Notes: generated from the sequence alone by a model not told the origin. Numbered from the stretch's first letter, positions 35,377 through 46,923 are shown. The stretch is DNA of 64,000 bases from Armillaria gallica (GCA_037576215.1 JBANDB010000001.1:682001-746000); one strand, 5' to 3'. Translations and numbers: made by a program.

Positions 35377-36084
35377 ATGTCACAACTCAAAAAATGGTTG
35401 AAACTTGCATCTGCAGTTGCGGCCGCTGTCAATCCCGGAACGTTGCCTTATATCGTAGCTAATAGTGTCATCATCGGACTATCGGTGTTCAACATCCTGT
35501 CGCCCTTGAAACCAAGTTCGATGGTCAAAGCACTTAACAAGGTCATTGAAGAGACATCCATCCACTACGATAAACACAAAGATAAGCTGGATGAATCGAC
35601 TGCCAGTAGTTTCAACGAGAAGATCAAGAGGTATGCCCAGAACACATGGTGACAATACAGCCCTAACGATTCCCCAAGACTTAAGAACAAAGCTCTTAAG
35701 CTCAATGAATGGAACCTCAAGGCGTACGAGGATGACTCCTTGACAGACCTTGGTTCATGGAGATGCTATATGAAGGATACCAAGGACGTCTGGATCAAAG
35801 CACGCCAGTACTAGCGAGAAGCCATCAAGTTGGGGAGGGCACTCAAGGTACGCATGCTTATGCAGTCGTCATGTGAAGAAGCGGTGACATTGAAATGTTG
35901 TAGCTCGCAGTAGATAGGGCCGACAGGGACAAATTGGAGGCAGAGTTAGGGCACCACGGTCAAGAGGGGGAGTCGACCGGGGGAGGGGAGGAGAACTTGG
36001 TGGAAGTACTGCCATCTGAAGGCATCGTAAGTGATCTTCTGTTTCTAGATGCGCAACTAATCAGTTCTCGTCCTACAGCATTAG
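35377..36084 (+). pseudogene. Family 'E' copy 3 with premature stop
   Basis: Exon 1 is 35377-35630 (254 nt), intron 48 nt, exon 2 is 35679-35847 (169 nt, same length as the intact copy), exon 3 begins at 35904. In exon 2 the codon at 35812-35814 is TAG where the intact copy encodes Arg (ARQRQRE), truncating the product to 129 aa before the second helix. A further GTAAGT...ACAG intron (36027-36078) would end the frame with His-stop. Membrane segment: YIVANSVIIGLSVFNILSPL. The upstream 5' region from 35090 matches those of the other copies. Confidence 0.65.
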
Positions 36085-36299
36085 TGACAGCACCAACCTT
36101 CAATTTTTCATCCTCAGTTACTGTCGTCGTTTTATATCGCGGATCCCTTGTCCTGGTGTTGTGTCATTTAATATAGGTGCATAATTAACCCGATCCAGTT
36201 TCTGAATCCACCCCGCGACCTCCGCAGACAGATAATCAAATCAAGAAGCGGAAGGCACCTGCAGTACATGAGCCCGTGATTGTGAGTAACACATGCACA

Positions 36300-37260
36300 T
36301 ATAGAGATGTCATTGTCTTTCCATAATAGTTCGTAGTCTTCGACTCGTTTCCGTCGTCAAGTGCGGGCTCGGTAGGCTAGAGGAGACCAAGCACCAGAAT
36401 GAATATCCTGTAACAGATAAGTTGTAGGTATGCGATGAACAAGAGAATGTGAACATACCACAAAGGTTACGTGCCACTGTGAAACCTCGATAAGTGTCAG
36501 GAACAATCTATACGACATTGACCTTGCAAAGTACGCCTATATGACAGGTCAAATACCAATAGGAATGGTCACCCGTCGCGCGACCGGGGGTGAGGGAAGA
36601 CGCGTTCTCGATGACTTCAAGCCCGGTGAGCATCCGATGCCGTCGTTAAGTATAGCCACATTGACACCTAGGCTAGATATATAGGTAATGGTCGCGCTGA
36701 ACTTCGATGTCAGGGAGTACTTCGCAGCCAGGGCAGAATGAATTTGGACCGCTCGACGCCAGGGCCCGAAGGAATGTGAGCCATCAGTGTGGGCTTCTCC
36801 CTTCGGTGTCTTCGCTCGCCTTCGACTCCTCCTGCTCGTGGTGTTAGATCTCCACAGGGCACTCGCTTGGTCGCCTTTCTGCTTGCGAGATTGGGCGACT
36901 ATCCTCTCGTTACTTCCCCCGTGTTCATAGCGGGGATGCATGGGTATGCTGAGGAGAGCAGATAATCTATTGGCTGCATGGACTAACTGGGTAGTCGCCT
37001 CCATACTTTTCGTGACATAACACTGAATGCCCTTTGTGACGACCAGGATTAGACAAGAGCTGTAACGTCACTTGGGAAGTGGAACTGGGTGGGCACCTGC
37101 CATGTGCAAGGTACATCTGTCCTGGACAAGTGGCGGCTTCTGCAATGAGGGGAGACAAGCAGATATCCGTGATGCTACTTCGATCCCTAGAATGGTCATG
37201 GAAGACGAGCATCGTGGTGGTGGTGGCAAGATTTAGAAAGACCATTGATTTGACAGTCAC
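36300..37260 (-). pseudogene. Family 'F' copy 3, unrecognised
   Basis: Minus-strand frames 36967-37260 (97 aa) and 36549-37004 (151 aa) contain TVKSMVFLNLATTTTMLVF and LAAKYSLTSKFSATITYISS, shared with copies 1, 2 and 4. The 3' exons follow near 36340-36530. A small change near 36602 makes the downstream frame of this copy differ from its mirror partner. No recognised domain. Confidence 0.4.
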
Positions 37261-37755
37261 ACAACAAGCTCAGGCGCAGAAACTTCCATCGTTACTGGAC
37301 AAGATGCATACATTCAAGTAGGCTGGACAAGCTTTTAAATGAGAAATACAAAGGCAAGGCGCCAAAAACTGACCTGACTGCGGCTTTCTCTAGTACTTGT
37401 GAGGGGATCTTGGGTTCGCGGACCTGCCACTCAGGATCCTCCGACATCACCCTTCCGCATTCGCCTCGGAACTAGCTGCCTTCACCTCTGTTGCGCAATA
37501 CACAAAGCAGAAGATGACAAAGAAAGAGTTTTGCAAGCGGATAAGCAGGATAGAGAGAAGGACAGGCCAAAACAGAGGACAGCAGATGAATATGCCTAAC
37601 AATCAATTGATCGGTATGGTGCAGCTTCTTCCCAGGTGGTGTTCTAAGGCATCAACATTACCAAAGTCTAGTAGGTGGTGCCTTCCCAATTGGGCACTTA
37701 GTGAATCTAAAATTGGAACTCACTCCTGTGATCGACCGGTAATATCCGAGGGTTA

Positions 37756-38347
37756 AATACTCTGTAGTAATTTTACATGTAATTTTCCCAAAAACATGCA
37801 TGAGAAAACACCTCAAAAAATACCTCCCATGTTTTCATTTGTATTTTTTTGGGTAATTTGATCCGTATTTGGTGTGAAAACACTTGGTAAAAACACCGGA
37901 GGTAATTTCGTGCATCATTACTGGAAGGAAACATGTGTGCAAACATGCCTGGTGTTTTCATTGGTAATTGTACAAAGAAATTACAGACGTAAACATCGAT
38001 GAAAACACAGGGTGTTTTCATTGGTAATAACTGGGTGGATTATTTCCAAATTTGGTAGATTTCAGGGTGACTATTACTGATAAAAACACCCTTTGTGTTT
38101 TTACCAGTGTTTACGTCCATAATTTCTGTGTACAATTGCCGATGAAAGCACCAGGCATGTTTGCACACATGTTTCCTTCCAGTAATGATGCACGAAATTA
38201 CCTCCGGTGTTTTTACCAAGTGTTTTCACACCAAATACGGATCAAATTACCCAAAAAAATACAAATGAAAACATGGGAGGTATTTTTTGAGGTGTTTTCT
38301 CATGCATGTTTTTGGGAAAATTACATGTAAAATTACTACAGAGTATT
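37756..38347. repeat. AT-rich fold-back region at the centre of palindrome 2
   Basis: About 590 bp of AT-rich sequence that is self-complementary around the central CCAAATTTGG at 38046-38055. The words 'aaaacac' / 'gtgtttt' recur around 37806, 37876, 37890, 38003 and 38083 and in mirrored positions, often next to 'ggtaat'. Within about 90 bp of the centre the two arms are clearly diverged, whereas further out they are almost identical. No counterpart exists in palindrome 1. Confidence 0.7.
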
Positions 38348-38842
38348 TAACCCTCGGATATTACCGGTCGATCACAGGAGTGAGTTCCAATTTTAGATTC
38401 ACTAAGTGCCCAATTGGGAAGGCACCACCTACTAGACTTTGGTAATGTTGATGCCTTAGAACACCACCTGGGAAGAAGCTGCACCATACCGATCAATTGA
38501 TTGTTAGGCATATTCATCTGCTGTCCTCTGTTTTGGCCTGTCCTTCTCTCTATCCTGCTTATCCGCTTGCAAAACTCTTTCTTTGTCATCTTCTGCTTTG
38601 TGTATTGCGCAACAGAGGTGAAGGCAGCTAGTTCCGAGGCGAATGCGGAAGGGTGATGTCGGAGGATCCTGAGTGGCAGGTCCGCGAACCCAAGATCCCC
38701 TCACAAGTACTAGAGAAAGCCGCAGTCAGGTCAGTTTTTGGCGCCTTGCCTTTGTATTTCTCATTTAAAAGCTTGTCCAGCCTACTTGAATGTATGCATC
38801 TTGTCCAGTAACGATGGAAGTTTCTGCGCCTGAGCTTGTTGT

Positions 38843-39760
38843 GTGACTGTCAAATCAATGGTCTTTCTAAATCTTGCCACCACCACCACGATGCTCGTCT
38901 TCCATGACCATTCTAGGGATCGAAGTAGCATCACGGATATCTGCTTGTCTCCCCTCATTGCAGAAGCCGCCACTTGTCCAGGACAGATGTACCTTGCACA
39001 TGGCAGGTGCCCACCCAGTTCCACTTCCCAAGTGACGTTACAGCTCTTGTCTAATCCTGGTCGTCACAAAGGGCATTCAGTGTTATGTCACGAAAAGTAT
39101 GGAGGCGACTACCCAGTTAGTCCATGCAGCCAATAGATTATCTGCTCTCCTCAGCATACCCATGCATCCCCGCTATGAACACGGGGGAAGTAACGAGAGG
39201 ATAGTCGCCCAATCTCGCAAGCAGAAAGGCGACCAAGCGAGTGCCCTGTGGAGATCTAACACCACGAGCAGGAGGAGTCGAAGGCGAGCGAAGACACCGA
39301 AGGGAGAAGCCCACACTGATGGCTCACATTCCTTCGGGCCCTGGCGTCGAGCGGTCCAAATTCATTCTGCCCTGGCTGCGAAGTACTCCCTGACATCGAA
39401 GTTCAGCGCGACCATTACCTATATATCTAGCCTAGGTGTCAATGTGGCTATACTTAACGACGGCATCGGATGCTCACCGGGCTTGAAGTCATCGAGAACG
39501 TTGTCTTCCCTCACCCCCGGTCGCGCGACGGGTGACCATTCCTATTGGTATTTGACCTGTCATATAGGCGTACTTTGCAAGGTCAATGTCGTATAGATTG
39601 TTCCTGACACTTATCGAGGTTTCACAGTGGCACGTAACCTTTGTGGTATGTTCACATTCTCTTGTTCATCGCATACCTACAACTTATCTGTTACAGGATA
39701 TTCATTCTGGTGCTTGGTCTCCTCTAGCCTACCGAGCCCGCACTTGACGACGGAAACGAG
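38843..39760 (+). pseudogene. Family 'F' copy 4, unrecognised
   Basis: Plus-strand mirror of copy 3 with frames 38843-39136 and 39099-39596. After the 3' splice (intron about 39646-39697, GTATGT...TTACAG) it reads DIHSGAWSPLAYRART and a stop. It is convergent with the E copy 4. Family unknown. Confidence 0.4.
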
Positions 39761-40024
39761 TCGAAGACTACGAACTATTATGGAAAGACAATGACATCTC
39801 TATATGTGCATGTGTTACTCACAATCACGGGCTCATGTACTGCAGGTGCCTTCCGCTTCTTGATTTGATTATCTGTCTGCGGAGGTCGCGGGGTGGATTC
39901 AGAAACTGGATCGGGTTAATTATGCACCTATATTAAATGACACAACACCAGGACAAGGGATCCGCGATATAAAACGACGACAGTAACTGAGGATGAAAAA
40001 TTGAAGGTTGGTGCTGTCACTAAT

Positions 40025-40730
40025 GCTGTAGGACGAGAACTGATTAGTTGCGCATCTAGAAACAGAAGATCACTTACGATGCCTTCAGATGGCAGTACTT
40101 CCACCAAGTTCTCCTCCCCCTCCCCCGGTCGACTCCCCCCCTCTTGACCGTGGTGCCCTAACTCTGCCTCCAATTTGTCCCTGTCGGCCCTATCTACTGC
40201 GAGCTACAACATTTCAATGTCACCGCTTCTTCACATGACGACTGCATAAGCATGCGTACCTTGAGTGCCCTCCCCAACTTGATGGCTTCTCGCTAGTACT
40301 GGCGTGCTTTGATCCAGACGTCCTTGGTATCCTTCATATAGCATCTCCATGAACCAAGGTCTGTCAAGGAGTCATCCTCGTACGCCTTGAGGTTCCATTC
40401 ATTGAGCTTAAGAGCTTTGTTCTTAAGTCTTGGGGAATCGTTAGGGCTGTATTGTCACCATGTGTTCTGGGCATACCTCTTGATCTTCTCGTTGAAACTA
40501 CTGGCAGTCGATTCATCCAGCTTATCTTTGTGTTTATCGTAGTGGATGGATGTCTCTTCAATGACCTTGTTAAGTGCTTTGACCATCGAACTTGGTTTCA
40601 AGGGCGACAGGATGTTGAACACCGATAGTCCGATGATGACACTATTAGCTACGATATAAGGCAACGTTCCGGGATTGACAGCGGCCGCAACTGCAGATGC
40701 AAGTTTCAACCATTTTTTGAGTTGTGACAT
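40025..40730 (-). pseudogene. Family 'E' copy 4 with the same premature stop
   Basis: Mirror of 35377-36084: exon 1 starts at 40730 and its 91-aa unspliced frame is identical to copy 3. Exon 2 has the same TAG in place of the Arg codon (plus-strand 'cgctagtactggcg' near 40290-40305). Exon 3 differs from copy 3 by one-base changes in G runs (40120-40145), giving slightly different acidic tails in the unspliced frames. Confidence 0.65.
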
Positions 40731-43700
40731 TAGTAGGTGTCAAAGAGTGTCGAGCTATGGCGATGAATGAATCGGATACCAGCAAAACGAAGGTTTTGGC
40801 CTTGTTAGGGACATCTGATGCGGCTGATTGCCGGCGCTCGAGCCCAAAAAATGCGGCGACAACCCGTAGGCACAAATGCTGCCTTACAACTGGGTGAAGC
40901 TGAAAGTTGAAACTATTAACAGGCATCGATTTGAAGGCAGCTCGACCACCAATGTCATGCCTTGGTAAATAAAGTAGGACAATTCGCAGGTCTGAAGCGC
41001 AATACTTCAGCAACTTCGTAGACTGGTTCCAAATCATCAATTTGATGAGGATATATATTCTGAGATTACATCTAACCTATACCGGAGGTCCTTTGTAGTT
41101 GTCGTACTTATTAGACCTGAAAGTGAATTTTGGTTCCCTGGAACAATACAATCGGAGCTTTAAAATGGCCAATGGCCAATGGGACCGTCAATTGTGCCGA
41201 TCGTTCTCAGCATGAGACACGAAATGCACGTCTTATCTACTTGTTAGTCATGCTTCTAGCGCTCAAGAAGGGTCTTCGACATGATATACAGGTGCGCCGA
41301 ATAATCCTCAAGTAAAACGCCAATGGTGCGCCTTTGTCTCCGCCATACGATCATCCACTAATTTCCAGATATTATAGATGAACGTTTCGATGAACCTCCA
41401 ATCTTGTGGGAGCTACTCTGAACGTGCCAGGTTATATGAGAAAATTTGCCAATATACATGCATTGAGCAGTCCAAAGGAAATTTTGTCGAGCGGCGATTC
41501 TCAATACAAGGGTCATGCAGGAGTTTTGAAACCTGGTGCGCCTCTTTTCATTGACACACCTCTTAGTTATTATTCAACTTCTCGATATCAGATGAATCTC
41601 TTACAACTATGAACGCGCGTCTTTTTGCAAGCCGAGCCGTCGATGGACATCCGAAGCAATTGTAGTGCGGCCGTCCCAATTTTCATAGCATATGTGCCAT
41701 TACCGATGCCCACTAGTTTCATGCAATCATTCCGACCTATGGCGTTCGTGAAAAGAGGACCTTGTACTGGTCAAGATATGAAGATGGTGGTCGAAGTGAC
41801 ATTGGGATGGATGCCTGTGCGTAACGTTCTCTAGCATATATATACCTACTCATCCAGCCTTGCAGAAGAGTATGGAATGAAGCAATCTTTCTCTTGGGAA
41901 AGTGCAGACATATCCTCCGTGTTTCAAGTGATATCAAGTATCTCCTTTGAAGGACAAGTTTAGATCCTGAACATAGTATGTTTCTCCCCGTTTGCTCCGC
42001 CTGATTTTTAGCTAAATACCGCAAAGTTAGTCAATATACGGGACACGTCTATTTGCATAGCGAGTATATCGACGATTTTCGCAGCCGCAGCGTTCCACGA
42101 AAAGCAGGGTCTTTGCCGACGCACAGGGCATTGCGCGCACCTGCTTCACTGTGCTGGTTACGTGACACGTGTTACCTCACGATGGTCGCCTTCATCTAAA
42201 GGGCACCCAGGAAGTCGTGACCTCATATATACCAAAGTCTTGGACCAATTCTGCTGGAACCCGTATCCATACCACTGTCCGAAACTTTCATTCGGTACGG
42301 CCTTCGACGATTTCCTGCAAATTTCTGCCTCGATACGCACCTAACAGCTCCCATTGGAAATTTGCACTCTTTGCTGTACTCTCAGCACGACGCCTAATCG
42401 TCTCACTGTTATATTGGTGCGATTTTCTACATAACAGTACGCTTCAGACAAGATAGAGCGAGACTCAAGGAGCGCGCCCGCTTTGCGGTCTGAAGGTCAT
42501 CGCACCAACGCGTCTAAATCCTTCATTCCGCAAAAATTGGCAACCAATGGCAATGGAATTCTTCACAGAGGACGAGCCCAACTCCTGCACAATGTATGTC
42601 TTGTTTGTTCTGCGCTGCTAGTCTCGAGCTAATTGCTGCAGGTCGATCGTTGTAATTTAGTGGCACATTGCATGAGGTTTCTTCAATGTATCGGGAATAG
42701 TGCATTAAAGCTGCCCCTTGAGAGCTGGTAGAACAGCCCTGAACGAGGTCGTCGTTGTCTACCCACTGCATTCATAACGGCGGCAGCTGCCGTATCCGGT
42801 CCCATCCCGCTCATCGACCAAGGACATCGCCCAACGCGATTGAAGCCCACATTCCGAACGTTCAGAGTGTCTCTAGGTACGTTACTCAGTTATCGTTTCG
42901 GACGATGCGTATCTAACGTTGGAAATAGTACACATGATCGACACTCAACATCAGAATTCATGTGTCGCCTTCTCAGCCCGACATCCAACCATCCCCGTCA
43001 GCGATCTCGTACACGGGTTAGCTGTAATAAGATGTACATCAATCAAGGAGGGGATAATGTATCCTGTGGATTTTGAACCGACCACGTTTCTTCGCGATTG
43101 GGAGACAGCGTCAGCTCTGTCACGGTGCAGAACGCTCTTGCTTCCCTCGGTTCCCCGAAGACATCGAGGAAAAGCCAGAGAGCTGCCGGTGTAGACTATC
43201 CAGTGTACGCCCTTTGGATGGAGCTAGCTCCAACTCAAACAAGTTTTCGATCCAATCTTGCTGAAGAGACGCCAGCCATCGAAGCCAGGTAGATGCTACG
43301 CACGAGCTAGATCCTCGCTTATTTTCCGGGGAAGGTTAGTACCTTCGTTCCGATATCATTTTCTCGTCTATGGAAACATGAACCATGGGATATAACTGTG
43401 GTCTAACCCCGGCCCTTATTGTTCCACTACTGCGGCTGCCAATGTCACGGATGCACTACTATAACATTTCTACGTCAAGATCGGACTCTGATTCACGGCG
43501 CATGTGTTGGTCATCCAGGACAAGGATGCAACGCTCAAATCGCTGTATTGTGGTTCCCGTCTCCACAATCCTCCGTCTCTGCCTGCTGTCTTCTACAGTC
43601 GTACTTTCTGCGCAAAACTCGCTCAAAGACTCCATTCCCTGTCCACGTCCCGGTCCATTTCTAGTGCTTTAGTACAGTTGGATTTGGGGGGAAGGTAATG

Positions 43701-43799
43701 CAAAGGAAAAACGCACTCGACAAAACTATCTGCGAAGTATTGATGTTATTGACGGTTTCTGCATGTACGTCTCATCACAGTTTGTAAATATGCGCCACT

Positions 43800-44775
43800 G
43801 ACTTGGGTACAGCCAGGCATCAGGACTATCCACTCTCCTCTCGCGGATATGTGTCGGTCCAACCTTCGATTCTTCTGTTGTATTTCGTATGCAGCACAAA
43901 CTTAATCACCAGAGGTCATCAAGCATATAATGCCAGAATTGCATATCGAACTCTTGAAGCCCTGCATCTATCCGCTATGCCGCCGATATGCACGAATAAC
44001 GCTACTGTACTTTCAGACGAACGTCCTGATGGGACTGAATTTACTGGATGGGGTACTCTACAGGTGTGTAATACTCTCTTTCATACCACCCAATCTGACA
44101 GCTTCTACTAGAGCTTACCTTCCTTGATCATTTCGTAAGGGTCATTCAGGCCGAACGTTCCGTCGAGGCTACGCACACATTTCGTCTCCGGCTCACCTCG
44201 AACTGGTTCATCGATGTTACAGATACACCAACCTGTCTACGTCTCCCTCGTGGCACTGCCACCACTAGCCTGAAGCGCGATGGCGTCTTTCCATGTCATC
44301 ACCATCGCCTCATTGCTTATCTCGATAAAATGACCGCATCCCACCCGAACCTCCTTGTCCAGAGTGGTAATCGGAGTTTTTTATGCCCTTCAGCTGCTCG
44401 GGCGAGTGGACCCATCAAGTGTACCGATGGACTTTGCACCGTTTAGCGGAGTAAATCAACCATGCAAGGACCACTCGGCTCATATGGTGTATCCACATCC
44501 TTTCGCAATCGCGTGCAACGCATCTTCTCCGCGTTAATCCAAGCGACACTTTCTTCATCGCCTCATCTTTGTCTGGCACTTAGCCCGCTACTACATCCTC
44601 CAATGTCTGCCAGCCACCTAATCGCACTCGGTCTTCTCGGAATCGATGTACTGTGCAATGCTAATGAAGCTCGGCGACTATCCAGTTGCGACTTGAAAAG
44701 AGCCGGACGTCGTCGGGATTCTTTGCCACGGTCTTTTTCTTGGGTACGTCTTTCGACTATCAATCTGGTTTGATG
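43800..44775 (+). pseudogene. Family 'K' copy (plus strand), degraded
   Basis: The exon ITRGHQAYNARIAYRTLEAL...ICTNNATVLSDERPDGTEF ends TLQ at about 44065 and is followed by a 48-nt GT...AG intron. After the next exon a stop arises quickly (LPSLIIS-stop). The IHQPVYVSL exon follows at about 44222, and ORF 44462-44773 continues the long K frame (PPMSASHLIALGLLGIDVL). Several stops separate the pieces. Confidence 0.4.
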
Positions 44776-45640
44776 CCCACCTAAGAGGACAACGGCAGAT
44801 ACCTTCTGAACACGGCAAAGCAACCATCCCATCCATGCATTTGCCGGAGGTTACACTGAAAAGAAAAGAAGCGAGACGTGTCCGGGTCTCGAAATAAACA
44901 CGACGTTTTCTTCTCACTCGGTTCTATGCGCGCGAACAGGCAGAACGAACCCTAAGAACACCCTGTTGGCGACGACTCCCGTAAAAGAAGCGGGAGAGAG
45001 CAAAATTCAGTAGGACACTATCCAGGAAAGTGGGAAAACGCTCCTCGACTGTTGGTACCTCAACCATGCCCTCGCATACGTTCTTTTGTAGAAACACCGG
45101 AAGCAAGGGTGGTGTCGTCTCCTACTTTCACCTAGAAATCATCATACCAGAAGCCGCTGCCCCGCCCATGCATTGCCATGCGGATCCACTAAGCCTATAT
45201 CGGTGTGAACCGCTCCGCGACGCCCGCGTTGTTCCTGTTACTGAATCCTGTAACAAGGATCGGTACAGCAGTCTGAGGGTGGCCACATATATGAATTTGC
45301 TCTTCTGGCAGATCCTTCGCCAGTCGAGACATCCATATTGTAACTGCGCGAGCTGCGTCTAACGCACTCGTTCCTGGTCAAAATCTGGAGATTCTAGTTC
45401 GCATTCGCGTTTTGGAGCTGGACTCAGACGTTTATGGTATCGTTGCTCTTCTTATCCCCCCTTGCATTGGCTCATGAGTATAAGTCATAGAAACCGAGGG
45501 TTTCAAGCGAGAAACCAAGTTCGTAGTTATTCTCCTTTTGAACCGCTGGACCTTTATCGCGCAAGTTTTCTTGGGAAGGCCTTGCTTATTGGTTGAAGAC
45601 AGGTTCCCTCCTGCGATTGACTGATGACACGACGGTATTG
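44776..45640. other. No intact gene; weak G1-like fragment
   Basis: The block 45000-45190 ('gacactatccaggaaagtg', 'aaccatgccctcgcatacg', 'ggtggtgtcgtctcc', 'atcataccagaagccgc') resembles 6080-6310 in inverted orientation. The rest holds only short ORFs. Confidence 0.35.
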
Positions 45641-45642
45641 GT

Positions 45643-46131
45643 GTGCCACACTGTATTCCGAAAGGACTTGAACTGACCATAATCCAGATACATCGCCGTG
45701 TTCCTTGCTATATAGGACGGTCCTTAGCAACCGAAACTCTGGACAATATTCTTTGTCTCTCATGGAGCATGCAGACCACGTACATTCTGGGCGGATACGA
45801 CATTCTTAGGGATGATACCCCTAATGATGTGGCCCTTGTACTGGGAGATCAAGATGCAGTGGCTGGCGCATGCCAATTGGGCCATCTCGTGGATACGATC
45901 TATAAAGCGAATTGCATTACCAGATCGCGATCACATGGCTGCAAGTTAGACATGGTTGAACTGAGCTCGCGCAACGCAGACACCTATGGACATCAATGTG
46001 GCAAGAGTCGCCCGTTCAAAGTCACTGCCAGGTTTTGGGGAGGCTGTCCATGCAAGACGGTTCAAATATTTCTCGTTTTTTCTTCTCCTAGAAGCACGAG
46101 CATGGGCCGAAGAATCAAAAGCGAAGGTTAG
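45643..46131 (+). CDS. Hypothetical 162-aa ORF upstream of the G2 copy
   Basis: Single open frame beginning MPHCIPKGLELTII, with no signal peptide, domain or membrane helix that I recognise and no homologue elsewhere in the window. Its downstream neighbours on the same strand are the G1-like block 46285-46551 and the G2 gene. It could be chance or an exon of the same gene. Confidence 0.25.
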   Translation: MPHCIPKGLELTIIQIHRRVPCYIGRSLATETLDNILCLSWSMQTTYILGGYDILRDDTPNDVALVLGDQDAVAGACQLGHLVDTIYKANCITRSRSHGCKLDMVELSSRNADTYGHQCGKSRPFKVTARFWGGCPCKTVQIFLVFSSPRSTSMGRRIKSEG

Positions 46132-46284
46132 TCAATTGTGCTATATTCCTTCATGGTATGACACGATCTTCTGACATCAATGTTCTATCGACAGGTTACA
46201 AGAAGCCTCTTCGAAGCAGGTTCCAAGTCCCTCTTGATGACGGACCCGCTCTGCAAGGACTGGGAGAACGACTACCTATAGAAC

Positions 46285-46604
46285 ATGAATATATCGATTT
46301 GTTTGTATTCACGTATTTATCATCCAGAGCGGTACTTCTTCGTTGGGTCATTGTCCATGGCGCCTGTATCTATCACGAAAAGCTTAATTCTTGATCCCTA
46401 CCTTCTATTAAGCATGGGAAAACATTCTCTCATTGGCCGCTTCTCCCTCGTGCTTGCCACGCTTGGGCCTCATGTTTGCGTTTCCTCACACTGGCACAGG
46501 AAGCATCGCCGCTTTAGAGCCTATACTTTGACTCCATCTCCCACCAGGTAAGCCTCCAAGACCCTTTAAGGCTTCGCTACCCAACATTTTACGACGAGTT
46601 AGCC
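46285..46604 (+). pseudogene. G1-type C-terminal block, frame altered by a 5-bp deletion
   Basis: Matches the end of 24072-24821: ...SITKSLILDPYLLLSMGKHS. Near 46466, 'cttgcggcttgggcc' of the other copy is shortened to 'cttgggcc' plus one change, which moves the frame out of the hydrophobic reading SLVLATLAAWASYLLFLT. A donor-like GTAAGC at about 46551 and an acceptor-like TTAG just before the G2 ATG are conserved in both copies. Confidence 0.35.
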
Positions 46605-46923
46605 ATGGATGTCCTCGGATCGGCGGTCGTATTTTCCCTTGTATATGTCTATGTGATCAGTGAGTGCAGAATCCACATTGTACGGGACGTTCCATCCATA
46701 TCTTACAGACAGATTCGGACCAATCACTGTAACCCACATCATCCTAATCCTCGCCGTGTTCTGCGCCGCCAAATTTATTGCTGGGATCGATTTATGGCAA
46801 CTGTTATGGATTGGTCTGGAAAAAGTCACCGGTGTTATTGGCTGGTCAATACGGTTCATCGTCTACGCGTGTTTTTTCATCGCCTGTCTAGTAGTTGTTC
46901 CAAAGATCGTCGCATTTGTTTGA
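46605..46923 (+). CDS. Family 'G2' small multi-pass membrane protein
   Basis: Exon 1 46605-46659, intron 46660-46708 (49 nt, GTGAGT...TTACAG), exon 2 46709-46923, giving 270 nt in frame (89 aa). Exon 1 is almost entirely hydrophobic (VLGSAVVFSLVYVYVI). Exon 2 has hydrophobic helices HIILILAVFCAAKFIAGI and IRFIVYACFFIACLVVV, with LWQLLWIGLEKVTGVIGW between them. It is highly similar at protein level to the copy at 23696-23999, with many silent-looking differences, which supports coding. The ATG could also be an internal Met of a longer gene, given the splice-like signals just upstream. Function unknown; a membrane location is likely. Confidence 0.55.

Larger units (their letters stand above)
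32000..37585 (+). repeat. Repeat unit copy III
   Basis: Collinear with copy I (offset about 23.15 kb) and mirrored by copy IV. The outer part (32.0-33.83 kb) matches copy IV only at a moderate level with indels, while 33.84-38.0 kb is near-identical to it. Confidence 0.8.
33840..38040 (+). repeat. Left near-identical arm of palindrome 2
   Basis: Mirrors about 38062-42266 (coordinate sums 76103-76107). In the stretches I compared, differences are few: four CpG-type transitions at 33970-34059, one-base length changes in G runs near 35960-36000, a 1-bp indel near 34815 and a small change near 36602. Outside 33840 the similarity drops abruptly, with several indels. Confidence 0.8.
38062..42266 (-). 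repeat. Right near-identical arm of palindrome 2
   Basis: Mirror of 33840-38040, including inverted F and E copies and the D segment. The outer boundary at about 42266 coincides with the point where unit copies III and IV fall to lower identity with indels. Confidence 0.8.
38518..44110 (-). repeat. Repeat unit copy IV (inverted)
   Basis: Mirror image of copy III: F (38.5-39.9), E (40.0-41.0), D (41.1-42.5), C (42.5-43.4), B (43.4-43.9). It runs at its outer end into the family K exon 'ICTNNATVLSDERPDGTEF' at about 43990-44075. Confidence 0.8.

Noticed and set aside
37773..38330. Mirrored 82-92 aa ORFs at the palindrome 2 centre
   Set aside because: They arise from AT-rich symmetric sequence and have no protein features.
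13890..42266. Treating both palindromes as pure assembly artefacts
   Set aside because: The outer arms carry many real substitutions and indels, two different hAT elements occupy only one arm each, and the two centres differ. Artefact remains possible only for the near-identical inner arms.
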